A stretch of 64,000 bases of DNA from UBA2336 sp049306095 (GTDB taxonomy: Bacteria; Bacteroidota; Bacteroidia; Cytophagales; Cyclobacteriaceae), in contig JBAQPU010000052.1 of the NCBI GenBank assembly GCA_049306095.1, forward strand, positions 1-64,000, in the 5' to 3' direction. Numbering within the stretch: position 1 is the stretch's first letter; every line of letters starts with the position of its first letter. The notes beneath the pieces were generated by a model, which was given only the letters and a program-made list of their open reading frames with translations, was not told where the DNA came from and did not search any database. The translations under genes were made by a program, and so were the position numbers. Shown here piece after piece: positions 42,796-51,476 of the stretch.

Positions 42796-44022
42796 ATGGA
42801 GCTAACGAAAGGTCAATATTTAATACAATCTCTGGCAGTCAACAACATCGTTCAGAATTGTGGCACTCCCGTGTATGTGTACGATGAGGCTGTAATTGTC
42901 AGACAGATTGAATCACTCCGAAAAGGATTTTCCAGCGTTAATCTCCGCATTAAATATGCTGCGAAGGCGCTCACGAACGTGAGTATTTTACGGCTGATGA
43001 AAAAACAGGGCGTAGGTGTTGATGTTGTTTCCATTGAGGAGGCCAGGCTTGCTATTCATGCGGGGTACACACCAGAAGAAATTAGTTTTACCCCCAACGG
43101 TGTGGTGTTTGATGAAATCATCGAGGCGATAGACCTGGGTGTTGCCATTAACATAGATAACCTTCCTACGCTGCAAAAATTTGGCGACCGCTTTGGAAAT
43201 AAAAAAACCTGCTCTTTAAGAATTAATCCTGGAATCATGGCGGGAGGAAACTACAAGATTTCAACCGGTCATGTACAATCGAAGTTTGGTATTTCTATTC
43301 AACATCTTCCACAAATTTTAGACTGTGTAAAAAAGCACGATATTCAGGTTAGCGGACTTCATGTTCACACAGGTTCTGAGATTGGGGACCTGGAGGTATT
43401 TTTTAAGGTTGCTGATGTTTTGTTTTCAGCCGCACGAAATTTTCCGTCACTGAAATTTCTTGATTTTGGCGGAGGATTTAAGGTTGCCTATAAACCGGGC
43501 GATTCCGTTACCGATATTGAAGCCCTTGGAGCAAAGCTTGGAAAGGCATTCAATCAATTTTGCCGGGAATATGGCCAATCGCTTGAGCTTTGGATTGAAC
43601 CGGGTAAATTTTTAGTGAGTGAAGCCGGAACCCTTTTGGTAAAAACCAACCTGGTGAAGGAAACTCCTACGCTAACCTTCGTGCACGTTAACAGCGGGCT
43701 CAATCATTTACTGCGACCGATGATGTATGACGCCCATCATGAAATCGTCAATGTTTCCAACCCGCAAGGATCTCAAAAAAAATACACCGTAGTTGGCTAC
43801 ATCTGCGAGACCGACACCCTGGGTGCTGATCGACTTCTTAACGAAGTTAGAGAAGGAGATATTCTGGCCATTAAGAATGCAGGCGCTTATGGGTTTACCA
43901 TGGCCTCCAATTATAATTCGCGCCTGCGGCCTGCTGAAATATTGGTCACGAATGGCGAGGCAAAACTCATCCGAAAAAAAGAATCGTTTGACGACTTGTT
44001 GAAAAATCAGGTTGACCTTTAA
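42796..44022 (+). CDS. lysA: Diaminopimelate decarboxylase
   Basis: LysA makes lysine from meso-diaminopimelate with PLP. The ATG at 42796 gives 408 residues; a TTG at 42775 was rejected. The fold III motifs are there: PLP Lys in KYAAKALTNVSIL, HVHTGSEIGD, the C-terminal FGGGFKVAYKPGD, and the Cys of GYICETDTLGAD with the Tyr of NAGAYGFTMASNYNSR at the dimer active site. The last four bases overlap the convergent radical SAM gene. Confidence 0.95.
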   Translation: MELTKGQYLIQSLAVNNIVQNCGTPVYVYDEAVIVRQIESLRKGFSSVNLRIKYAAKALTNVSILRLMKKQGVGVDVVSIEEARLAIHAGYTPEEISFTPNGVVFDEIIEAIDLGVAINIDNLPTLQKFGDRFGNKKTCSLRINPGIMAGGNYKISTGHVQSKFGISIQHLPQILDCVKKHDIQVSGLHVHTGSEIGDLEVFFKVADVLFSAARNFPSLKFLDFGGGFKVAYKPGDSVTDIEALGAKLGKAFNQFCREYGQSLELWIEPGKFLVSEAGTLLVKTNLVKETPTLTFVHVNSGLNHLLRPMMYDAHHEIVNVSNPQGSQKKYTVVGYICETDTLGADRLLNEVREGDILAIKNAGAYGFTMASNYNSRLRPAEILVTNGEAKLIRKKESFDDLLKNQVDL

Positions 44023-45089
44023 AACAAACTCAAACTTCCACCATGTCTGAATTTGGTTAAATCATATTCGGGCATGGAACGACCCGCAAAATATTTTTTC
44101 TTTGATGCGGAGAAAAGCTGGTGAATGACCTCGGCAAAAGTTCCAGCTCCCCGCATGCGTCTTCCAAATTTGGAATCACTCACCTGACCATCGTGCAATG
44201 AACAGATCTGGTTCCAAACTTTATCGAAGCGGTCAGGAAAATTTTTTCGCAACCAATCCTCAAAAATTTTTCCGATAGAGCCATTTAACCGAACTACGGT
44301 CATTCCTGCGGTACGGGCTCCGTGATCAGCCGCAGCCTTTATTATTTGCGGAATTTCATGATGGTTAAGTCCGGGAATAATCGGAGCATTCATAATGCCA
44401 ACTGGGATGTTGGCCTTTGATAATTCCTCTACGACTCTTAGTCGCTTTAATGCGCTGGCTGTACGCGGCTCCATTATTCTTCGCAACTCTTCATTCAGTG
44501 TGGTGATCGATATCATCACATGAACAAGGTTATCTTTCGCCAGGTCTTGCAAAATATCTAAATCGCGGGTGATCAAACAATTTTTTGAAATGATCCCAAT
44601 GGGGTGGCGGTACTTCGCCATGACTTGTAATATCTTTCTTGTAATTCCAAACTTTCTTTCCTGAGGCTGATAGCAGTCGGTGTTACCGCTAAGCATGATG
44701 GGAACCGGATGCCACTTCGGGTGAAGAATATGTTTCTCGAGCAGTTCAGGCGCATTCTTTTTTACGATGATCTTGCTTTCAAAATCCAACCCTGCACTAA
44801 AGCCGTAATACTCGTGTGTGTTTCGGGCATAACAATAAATACACCCATGCTCGCATCCCTGGTAAGGATTCATTGAATACATTCCATGCAAATCGGGGCT
44901 GTCAATTTTGTTAACGATCTTTTTAGGCGTTTCAAAAAACACCTGCGTGTGTGGCGATTCAAGCAATGGTTCATCGAGGCCTTCAATATGCTCAGTTACA
45001 TAGGATGCTTTCAGAAATTTGTTGGCGGTTTTAATCTGGGCGCCTCTTCCTTTGAAATAATCATCTCGCCTTTCCTCATCCTGATCCAT
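44019..45089 (-). CDS. PA0069/Rv2578c family radical SAM protein
   Basis: The 356-residue product has the iron-sulfur motif CEHGCIYCYARNTHEY (CxxxCxxC) for SAM cleavage and the family NPYQGCEHGC start with the later GITRKILQVMAKYRHPIGIISKNCLITRDLDILQDL. In this group (SPL-like, also in mycobacteria and Pseudomonas) the reaction is unknown. The C-terminal tail AGRSMPEYDLTKF is unlike spore photoproduct lyase. Convergent with lysA by 4 bp. Confidence 0.88.
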   Translation of the reverse strand: MDQDEERRDDYFKGRGAQIKTANKFLKASYVTEHIEGLDEPLLESPHTQVFFETPKKIVNKIDSPDLHGMYSMNPYQGCEHGCIYCYARNTHEYYGFSAGLDFESKIIVKKNAPELLEKHILHPKWHPVPIMLSGNTDCYQPQERKFGITRKILQVMAKYRHPIGIISKNCLITRDLDILQDLAKDNLVHVMISITTLNEELRRIMEPRTASALKRLRVVEELSKANIPVGIMNAPIIPGLNHHEIPQIIKAAADHGARTAGMTVVRLNGSIGKIFEDWLRKNFPDRFDKVWNQICSLHDGQVSDSKFGRRMRGAGTFAEVIHQLFSASKKKYFAGRSMPEYDLTKFRHGGSLSLF

Positions 45090-45159
45090 GTGCCGAATGT
45101 AAACGAGTTTGTTGCAGCAAAAAACTACTTTTGGGTTACGCGACAGAAGCTGTCAGGAT

Positions 45160-46020
45160 ATGTTGAGTTACACAGAAACGCCCGTTCAGGAAATTCATGA
45201 TTCCGTGCTGGATCAGGCCGGTGTTCGGCTCTTCATCAAACGTGAAGATTTGAATCACCCGCGGGTATCGGGCAACAAGTGGTGGAAGCTGAAGTATAAC
45301 CTGGAAGAAGCCATTGCACAAGGACATGACACCTTGCTCACCTTTGGGGGTGCTTACTCAAATCACATTTATGCGACAGCAGCCGCTGCGCATGAACTTG
45401 GATTGAAATCAATTGGTATCATCAGGGGTGAGGAAACACTGCCGTTAAACACAACCCTGGCTTTTGCAACAGCCAGCGGAATGAAATTGCATTATGTGTC
45501 ACGAGAGTCATATCGAACCAAAACAGCGCAAACTTTCATTGATAATTTACATACTCAGTTTGGAAATTTTTACTTGATTCCGGAAGGGGGAACGAATGCC
45601 CTTGCCGTAAAAGGTGTTACGGAATTCGGACAATCACTTAAAAATGATTTTGATTACCTGTGTTGTGCAGTAGGTACGGGTGGAACACTGGCCGGCCTGA
45701 TTAATGGAATTCCTTCTGCAAAGAAAGTGTTGGGAATTCCCGTTTTGAAGGGCGGGGGATTTCTAAAAGGAGAAATCGAACAGTTGGCTGGAAAAAATAC
45801 CAGTCAGTGGACCTTGATGACTGATTATCATTTTGGCGGATATGGTAAAATGTCACCGGAGCTTACTTCGTTTATAATGAATTTTGAATTGAAACACGGT
45901 ATTAAACTCGATCCTGTTTATACAGGAAAAATGGTCTTTGGTATACTAGATTTAATTAACCAGCGTTATTTTTCTAACGGAACCTGTATTTTCGCGCTTC
46001 ACTCAGGAGGGTTACGATGA
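45160..46020 (+). CDS. PLP-dependent deaminase (ACC deaminase / D-cysteine desulfhydrase family)
   Basis: The ATG at 45160 gives 286 residues (upstream frame from 45109 is not conserved). The tryptophan synthase-beta fold starts with LFIKREDLNHPRVSGNKWWKLKYNLEEA, whose Lys of GNKWWK binds PLP, and includes TFGGAYSNHIYATAAAA and AVGTGGTLAGLI. It is of the 1-aminocyclopropane-1-carboxylate deaminase/D-cysteine desulfhydrase group; the substrate cannot be decided. Its stop overlaps the T9SS cargo gene by 4 bp (ATGA). Confidence 0.88.
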   Translation: MLSYTETPVQEIHDSVLDQAGVRLFIKREDLNHPRVSGNKWWKLKYNLEEAIAQGHDTLLTFGGAYSNHIYATAAAAHELGLKSIGIIRGEETLPLNTTLAFATASGMKLHYVSRESYRTKTAQTFIDNLHTQFGNFYLIPEGGTNALAVKGVTEFGQSLKNDFDYLCCAVGTGGTLAGLINGIPSAKKVLGIPVLKGGGFLKGEIEQLAGKNTSQWTLMTDYHFGGYGKMSPELTSFIMNFELKHGIKLDPVYTGKMVFGILDLINQRYFSNGTCIFALHSGGLR

Positions 46021-47378
46021 AAAAATTAGTTACGCTTGTTCTTGTCTTTTGCACGCTGGTTACAGAAGCAACTCATTTAAAGGCTGGCTATATTACTGTT
46101 GAACGAACTTCTGCCACAGCGCGAACGTGTAAAATTACCATTACTGTTTATACCGATACAAGGTCTCCTGTTCTATTTGGCGGAGAACAGGACGTGCTGG
46201 ATTTTGGTGATGGAACAACCATGCTGATACCAGAAACTCCAAGTATCCCTCTAACAGGCTCAGCAAATGTGGGGGTTGCCTCCTACACCGTTACACATAC
46301 TTTCCCGGCAGGCGGAAGTTTCCTTATATCCTATATAGAACCAAACCGAAACGAAGGTGTTATGAATATGGAAAATTCTGTTCTCACGACTTTCTATATT
46401 GAAACCAACATTAATTTGGATTCCCATGACTGGTTTTCATCAACCCCTGAATTTTTAACGCCACCAATTTTTCATGTCGTAACACAATCGGATGTTTCAC
46501 TTTCGCTGGGAGCCGTTAGTAAGGATGACTACATTGTTTCGTATGAGTTGGGAACTCCATACCGAGATCGAGGCACACCTGTTTCTGGATATCAACTTCC
46601 TGAAAATTTTCAGATTAACCCTCATAATGGACTGGTGACCTGGGACACCAAGTTTAATGGAATGTTTTGTCTGGGCGAGTTCATCTATACTGTTAAAGTA
46701 CATCTTTATAAAAAAGAGGGTGACATCACATACCGTGTTTGTACTGTATCTGCAGATTTTCAAATCATTGTTGAAGATTTCCCTTTCATGGGAATTGTAT
46801 ATGATACGACTGATACTGATGAAAATGGAAGATTGTTTATTCCCAATAACAATTCACGTACAGTAAAGATATTCTTTGAAGTCCCAACAGCTGCACCGGA
46901 CCCGGAAGTTATCGCCTACTCAGAAATATCAGACAATGGTGATGCGTTCTCATTTACGACCTACGATTCATCCACGGCTCCCCACATTCACGTTGGTGTT
47001 TTAACGCTTCATTCAATTCATTCCATTAACCGCGTGAATCCTTACCTGATAACGGTTCGTGGAAAGCATAGTGGCCAGTACTCTTCTGACTTATTGTACC
47101 TCTTTTATACACAGGATTTGCATCCAGAAGAAATTGTGCTGGCTGTTTACAAGGAAGAAGCACTTATTCAACTATTTCCCAACCCTTCGAAGGATTTCGT
47201 TAAAATTTTAGTACCGGGGAATCAGGTTGGTACCGTCATGGTATATGATGCAACCGGGAACCTTATCCATAGTCAAACAGGAAATGTTATTGATATTCAT
47301 CACTTAAAACGAGGTCTCTACTTTTGTACCGTTCGGTATGGATCAAAAATAAAGCGGGCAAAGTTTATTAAAGACTAA
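46017..47378 (+). CDS. Secreted protein with a type IX secretion sorting domain
   Basis: The 453-residue product has a signal peptide (MKKLVTLVLVFCTLVTEA) then THLKAGYITVERTS, repeated beta-rich domains with PKD-like strands, and a C-terminal sorting domain of about 75 residues: LFPNPSKDFVKILVPGN, VYDATGNLIHSQTGN, and GLYFCTVRYGSKIKRAKFIKD. That last domain sends proteins to the outer membrane through the Por/type IX system of Bacteroidota. Function of the passenger unknown, perhaps surface adhesion or binding. Translationally coupled to the PLP enzyme. Confidence 0.9.
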   Translation: MKKLVTLVLVFCTLVTEATHLKAGYITVERTSATARTCKITITVYTDTRSPVLFGGEQDVLDFGDGTTMLIPETPSIPLTGSANVGVASYTVTHTFPAGGSFLISYIEPNRNEGVMNMENSVLTTFYIETNINLDSHDWFSSTPEFLTPPIFHVVTQSDVSLSLGAVSKDDYIVSYELGTPYRDRGTPVSGYQLPENFQINPHNGLVTWDTKFNGMFCLGEFIYTVKVHLYKKEGDITYRVCTVSADFQIIVEDFPFMGIVYDTTDTDENGRLFIPNNNSRTVKIFFEVPTAAPDPEVIAYSEISDNGDAFSFTTYDSSTAPHIHVGVLTLHSIHSINRVNPYLITVRGKHSGQYSSDLLYLFYTQDLHPEEIVLAVYKEEALIQLFPNPSKDFVKILVPGNQVGTVMVYDATGNLIHSQTGNVIDIHHLKRGLYFCTVRYGSKIKRAKFIKD

Positions 47379-47983
47379 TCTTTTCTAACACCTCTCAACC
47401 ATCCACCAATACTCCAGCGCGTACTCTCCTGTACAACGGTACCGCTTTCACCTGCCCTGTTCACTTTTTCAACGGTGTAGAATGCCGTAGGTAAAATTTG
47501 TTTCATTTCTATTAACAGGTCTTCCAGTCGTTCGCGTTGTAATACCGTAAACACCAGGTTTTCGTGACCATCGGGGCCGTCAGCATCGACTTTAGTAAAA
47601 CGGAAATGATTTTTATTCAAGTAGGCAATTAAGTCAACTACATCTTTACGGGTAATAATTCGCACAATCACTTTTCCATAGGCAATTCTTTCTTCAATCA
47701 TCATCCCCACCAAAATGCCCATGGCAAAACCCCCCGGATAGGCTACATAACAAATCCAATTATCGAGGTTATCAAAAATCTGGCGGATGGCCATCAGCCA
47801 GATAAACGATTCAAAAAAACCAAGCAAGGTTGCTGTAACTCTTCGCCCACCTAATACATAAATAATGCGGATGGTATTAATGGATACATCAGTAATGCGC
47901 GCGAAAAAAATCAGCAACGGCAACAACACATAACTGAACATGCTTTCAGAAATACCGAGCGTATCTGTAAAAAAACTTTCCAT
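47375..47983 (-). CDS. UPF0316 family membrane protein (DUF2179)
   Basis: The 202-residue product has three or four N-terminal membrane helices (about 15-105) with the family word ARITDVSINTIRIIYVLGGRR, and a C-terminal DUF2179 domain (AYGKVIVRIITRKDVVDLIAYLNKNHFRFT). UPF0316 proteins are of unknown function; the DUF2179 part is a ferredoxin-like fold also found in YitT transporters. Convergent overlap of 4 bp with the cargo gene. Confidence 0.9.
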   Translation of the reverse strand: MESFFTDTLGISESMFSYVLLPLLIFFARITDVSINTIRIIYVLGGRRVTATLLGFFESFIWLMAIRQIFDNLDNWICYVAYPGGFAMGILVGMMIEERIAYGKVIVRIITRKDVVDLIAYLNKNHFRFTKVDADGPDGHENLVFTVLQRERLEDLLIEMKQILPTAFYTVEKVNRAGESGTVVQESTRWSIGGWLRGVRKD

Positions 47984-48020
47984 AGCGTCAACTTAAGTTC
48001 AAAGAAGGGTGTTACTTTCA

Positions 48021-49409
48021 TCACCCAAATAAATCCTGAAAAACCTCTGTTAATTTTCCTAACGATTTTACGGTGATTTTTATCTTTTTGTTATCAAGTG
48101 ATTTTTGACTGTACCTCGAAATATAGATTTCGGTAAACCCGAGTTTCTCTGCTTCTGAAATTCGCTGATCGATGCGGTTGACCGCGCGAAGTTCACCACC
48201 CAATCCAATCTCTGCAGCAAAACAAATTTTATCCGAAACTGGAAGCTCTTCATACGATGAAACAATAGAAACACATACCGCCAGGTCAATAGCCGGGTCT
48301 TCCACTTTTATTCCTCCTGCCATGTTCACAAAAACATCCTGCACGCCCATTCTAAAACCACAGCGCTTTTCCAACACAGCTAACAACATGTTTAACCGCT
48401 TGGGATCAAAACCAGTTGGTGTGCGCTGGGGCGTTCCGTACGAAGCAGGACTGACCAGCGATTGAATTTCGATCAGCAACGGTCTGTTTCCTTCAATGGT
48501 AGCACCAATAGTAGCGCCACTAAGTTGCCCATCTTTTTGTGAGATCAGTATTTCTGATGGGTTAGAGACTTCGCGCAGGCCCGATCCCAGCATTTCATAA
48601 ATGCCAATTTCCGAGGTTGAGCCAAAACGATTTTTAGTGGTTCGTAATATCCGGTAAGCCAAATGACGATCGCCTTCAAATTGTAGCACGGTGTCCACCA
48701 TGTGCTCCAACACTTTCGGGCCGGCCAGCATGCCATCTTTTGTAATGTGGCCTACCAAAAATACAGGTGTGTTGGTTTCTTTCGCAAACTTCATCAACTC
48801 ACCCGCACACTGGCGTACCTGTGCAATGCTTCCGGCTGTTGAGTCGAGTAAATTCGAGTAAAGTGTTTGGATTGAATCAATGATAACCAACTCGGGCTGC
48901 AGTTCTTCAATACCGGCAAAAATGTTTTTTGTATTGGTTTCGGTTAACACATAACACCCCCCTAACTCCCCCCTTAAGGGGGGAGTTAGTCGATTGGCAC
49001 GCATTTTAATTTGTTGCTCACTTTCTTCACCCGAAACATACAGCACCTTCATTTTTTTTAATGATAAGCCAACCTGCAACATAAGAGTTGACTTTCCAAT
49101 GCCGGGTTCTCCCCCAATCAGAACAAGGGACCCGGGTACGATTCCTCCACCCAATACACGATTTAATTCTGAATCGTTGGTGGTGATTCTGATTTCAGGA
49201 TGGGCATCGACTTCCTGTAACCGGATTGGTTTGGGTTGTCGTTGTCTTCCAGACTCCTGGCGCCACTCATTTTTGTTACCGGCTTCCTGTTTTTGCACCA
49301 CCTCTTCCACAAAAGAATTCCAGGTGCCACACGAGGGGCACTTGCCCAGCCATTTGGCAGACTCGTGTCCACATTGCTGACAGAAGAAGGATGATTTGGT
49401 CTTGGCCAA
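48021..49409 (-). CDS. radA: DNA repair protein RadA with an in-frame palindromic insertion
   Basis: RadA is a RecA-like ATPase that aids branch migration in recombination repair. The 462-residue product has the C4 zinc finger CQQCGHESAKWLGKCPSCGTW, Walker A GGEPGIGKSTLML, the KNRFG motif in RTTKNRFGSTSEIGIYEM, and a Lon-like C-terminal domain. Residues 141-150 (LTPPLRGELG) are encoded by a perfect 28-bp palindrome (48962-48989) that starts on a codon boundary, in a place between the Walker A region and YVLTETNT where other RadA proteins are shorter or variable. The gene stays open and probably functional. Confidence 0.95.
   Translation of the reverse strand: MAKTKSSFFCQQCGHESAKWLGKCPSCGTWNSFVEEVVQKQEAGNKNEWRQESGRQRQPKPIRLQEVDAHPEIRITTNDSELNRVLGGGIVPGSLVLIGGEPGIGKSTLMLQVGLSLKKMKVLYVSGEESEQQIKMRANRLTPPLRGELGGCYVLTETNTKNIFAGIEELQPELVIIDSIQTLYSNLLDSTAGSIAQVRQCAGELMKFAKETNTPVFLVGHITKDGMLAGPKVLEHMVDTVLQFEGDRHLAYRILRTTKNRFGSTSEIGIYEMLGSGLREVSNPSEILISQKDGQLSGATIGATIEGNRPLLIEIQSLVSPASYGTPQRTPTGFDPKRLNMLLAVLEKRCGFRMGVQDVFVNMAGGIKVEDPAIDLAVCVSIVSSYEELPVSDKICFAAEIGLGGELRAVNRIDQRISEAEKLGFTEIYISRYSQKSLDNKKIKITVKSLGKLTEVFQDLFG
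48962..48989. repeat. Perfect 28-bp palindrome inside radA
   Basis: CTAACTCCCCCCTT and AAGGGGGGAGTTAG (48962-48975, 48976-48989) are exact complements. On the coding strand it reads L-T-P-P-L-R-G-E-L in frame. The same sort of GGGGAGTTAG palindrome is a common intergenic word in Bacteroidota, so an element that moved or copied into a coding region is a good reading. Confidence 0.85.
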
Positions 49410-49519
49410 TTGCTAATTCGTTCTGTTAAAAGTAAGGAGAAAGTTACATCCGCTTGCAAAGATTACATTAATTAGCATTTTTGCTTCCGTTTATAACCTA
49501 CAACCTGCACCTATTCTTT

Positions 49520-51463
49520 ATGAAAAAATTGTTAACTGTCATTCTCTTAACAGCCATTTCTTTTCACTCTCACTCACAAAAGTCGCCCATAAAATTTGGA
49601 GAAATACCAATGGGTGATATGCAGATGCAAACCTATGCCCATGATTCCGCTGCATCGGCAGTTATCCTTACAGACTATGGTGAGGCTTACGTAAGCATAA
49701 CTAATTTTAATGCGTCTTTGGTTTTTGAGCGCCATGTTCGGATTAAAATTCTAAAAAAAGAAGGTCTTAAGTGGGCCGATGTGGCAATCCCACTTTACTA
49801 TTCCGGAACTACGGAGGAACAGGTTTCAAACCTTAAAGCAGTTACCTACAATCTTGAAGGAGGCAAGATTGTTGAAACGAAAATGGATAAAAACGGAGTA
49901 TTCAAAGAAAAACTCAATCGAAATTATAACCTCCATAAATTTACTTTCCCTAATGTGCGGGAAGGATCAGTCATCGAATATTCCTATAAGATTTACTCCG
50001 ATTTTCTAGCCAACTTTCCAAACTGGCAATTCCAGTATACAATCCCAACTGTTCACACCGAATACTGGGCAATCATTCCTGATTTTTTTATCATGGAGAA
50101 ATACACCCAGGGGTATATACGCCCCACCACTTTTGAAATAAAAGATCAAAGCAAATCTGATTATACTGACAAGGCCCACCATTGGATTATTAAAAATGTT
50201 CCCGCCTTTAAAGAAGAACCTCACATGACCAGTGAAAATGATTACGTGTCAAAAGTGAACTTCGCACTGGCTTATATCAATTTCCGAGGTCAGCCTACGC
50301 AGGAAATCATGGGAAGCTGGCAAAAACTGAATGACCGCCTATTAGAAAGTGAGGCTTTTGGTAAGATTATCACGGGTTCTAATTTTCTTCAAAAGCAAGC
50401 GGATGCACTGGTTGTCGGGGAAAGTGATCCAATGAAAAAGGTTGAGAAAATCTTTACGTATGTAAAAGATGCATTGGAATGGGATGGTCATGAAGACTAT
50501 ACAGCCGATAAGCTAAAGGAAGTTTTTGATCGGAAGAAAGGGACTTCTGGTGATATTAACCTTGCGCTCGCCTCCATGCTTGAGAAAGCCGGTTTCATGG
50601 TTGATATGGTTTTGGTTAGTACGAGAGATCATGGATTTGTGAGGCCGCAATATCCGATGGAACGGCAATTTAATTATGTGGTTTGTGCCGTACGTATTAA
50701 TGGTAAGCCTGTTTTTCTAGACGCTACTGAAAAGTATTTACCTGTTGGAATACTGCCTGAACGTTGTTTGAACGGGCAAGGTCTTATCATCTCCAAAAAC
50801 TTTCATGGATGGATCAATTTGGAAACCAAAGCAAAAGCGCGTACCGTTACCGATGCTGATTTTGCGCTAAACGATGCGGGTGAGTTTCAGGGCAAAATTA
50901 GTTTTTCACGGGATGGTTATGACGCTATTCAAATGCGTAAAGAGTACCAGACCAAGGGGGAAGCTGAATACATCAAAAGTTCTGTTGGCGATAATTCGTC
51001 ATGGCAAGTCAGCAAGACATCATTTGAAAACCTGAAGGAAATTGATAAGCCGGTTAAAGAGTTTCATGAACTATCGATTAGTGACCACATTGTTGAAGCA
51101 GGCGGTGTATTTTACATCAATCCATTTGTCACTAACCAGATCAAACAAAATCCTTTTACTTTAAGTGAGAGAATGTATCCTGTTGATTATGGTAGCCTGA
51201 AAGAAAGAATCTACATGTGTAAAATCGCCATTCCGGAAGGGTATGTTATTGATGAAATGCCTCCAAACAAGGTAATTTCTCTGCCTGGCGGTGCTGCCAA
51301 ATACACCTATAGTGTAACTCAGGTTGGTAACAAGATCAGCATCCTGAGTAATTTTCAAATTAATCGGAATATTTTCATTCAAACTGATTACCCCAACTTA
51401 CGCGAGTTTTACAACCAGGTGGTAGCAAAACAAGCTGAACAAATTGTATTGAAGAAAAAATAA
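49520..51463 (+). CDS. Exported DUF3857 protein, transglutaminase-like with degenerate active site
   Basis: The ATG at 49520 starts a signal peptide (MKKLLTVILLTAISFHSHSQ); an earlier frame to 49481 is not used. The 647-residue product has a DUF3857 N-terminal domain (EGSVIEYSYKIYSDF) and a transglutaminase-core-like domain with SGDINLALASMLEKAGF, FNYVVCAV and FLDATEKYLP. Compared with its neighbour, the Cys is replaced by I346 and the His by Y386; only the Asp remains. It is thus likely a non-catalytic member, although I recall GDINL to be frequent in this subgroup. It ends 13 bp before the next gene, same strand. Confidence 0.88.
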   Translation: MKKLLTVILLTAISFHSHSQKSPIKFGEIPMGDMQMQTYAHDSAASAVILTDYGEAYVSITNFNASLVFERHVRIKILKKEGLKWADVAIPLYYSGTTEEQVSNLKAVTYNLEGGKIVETKMDKNGVFKEKLNRNYNLHKFTFPNVREGSVIEYSYKIYSDFLANFPNWQFQYTIPTVHTEYWAIIPDFFIMEKYTQGYIRPTTFEIKDQSKSDYTDKAHHWIIKNVPAFKEEPHMTSENDYVSKVNFALAYINFRGQPTQEIMGSWQKLNDRLLESEAFGKIITGSNFLQKQADALVVGESDPMKKVEKIFTYVKDALEWDGHEDYTADKLKEVFDRKKGTSGDINLALASMLEKAGFMVDMVLVSTRDHGFVRPQYPMERQFNYVVCAVRINGKPVFLDATEKYLPVGILPERCLNGQGLIISKNFHGWINLETKAKARTVTDADFALNDAGEFQGKISFSRDGYDAIQMRKEYQTKGEAEYIKSSVGDNSSWQVSKTSFENLKEIDKPVKEFHELSISDHIVEAGGVFYINPFVTNQIKQNPFTLSERMYPVDYGSLKERIYMCKIAIPEGYVIDEMPPNKVISLPGGAAKYTYSVTQVGNKISILSNFQINRNIFIQTDYPNLREFYNQVVAKQAEQIVLKKK

Positions 51464-51476
51464 TGATTGATCACGC

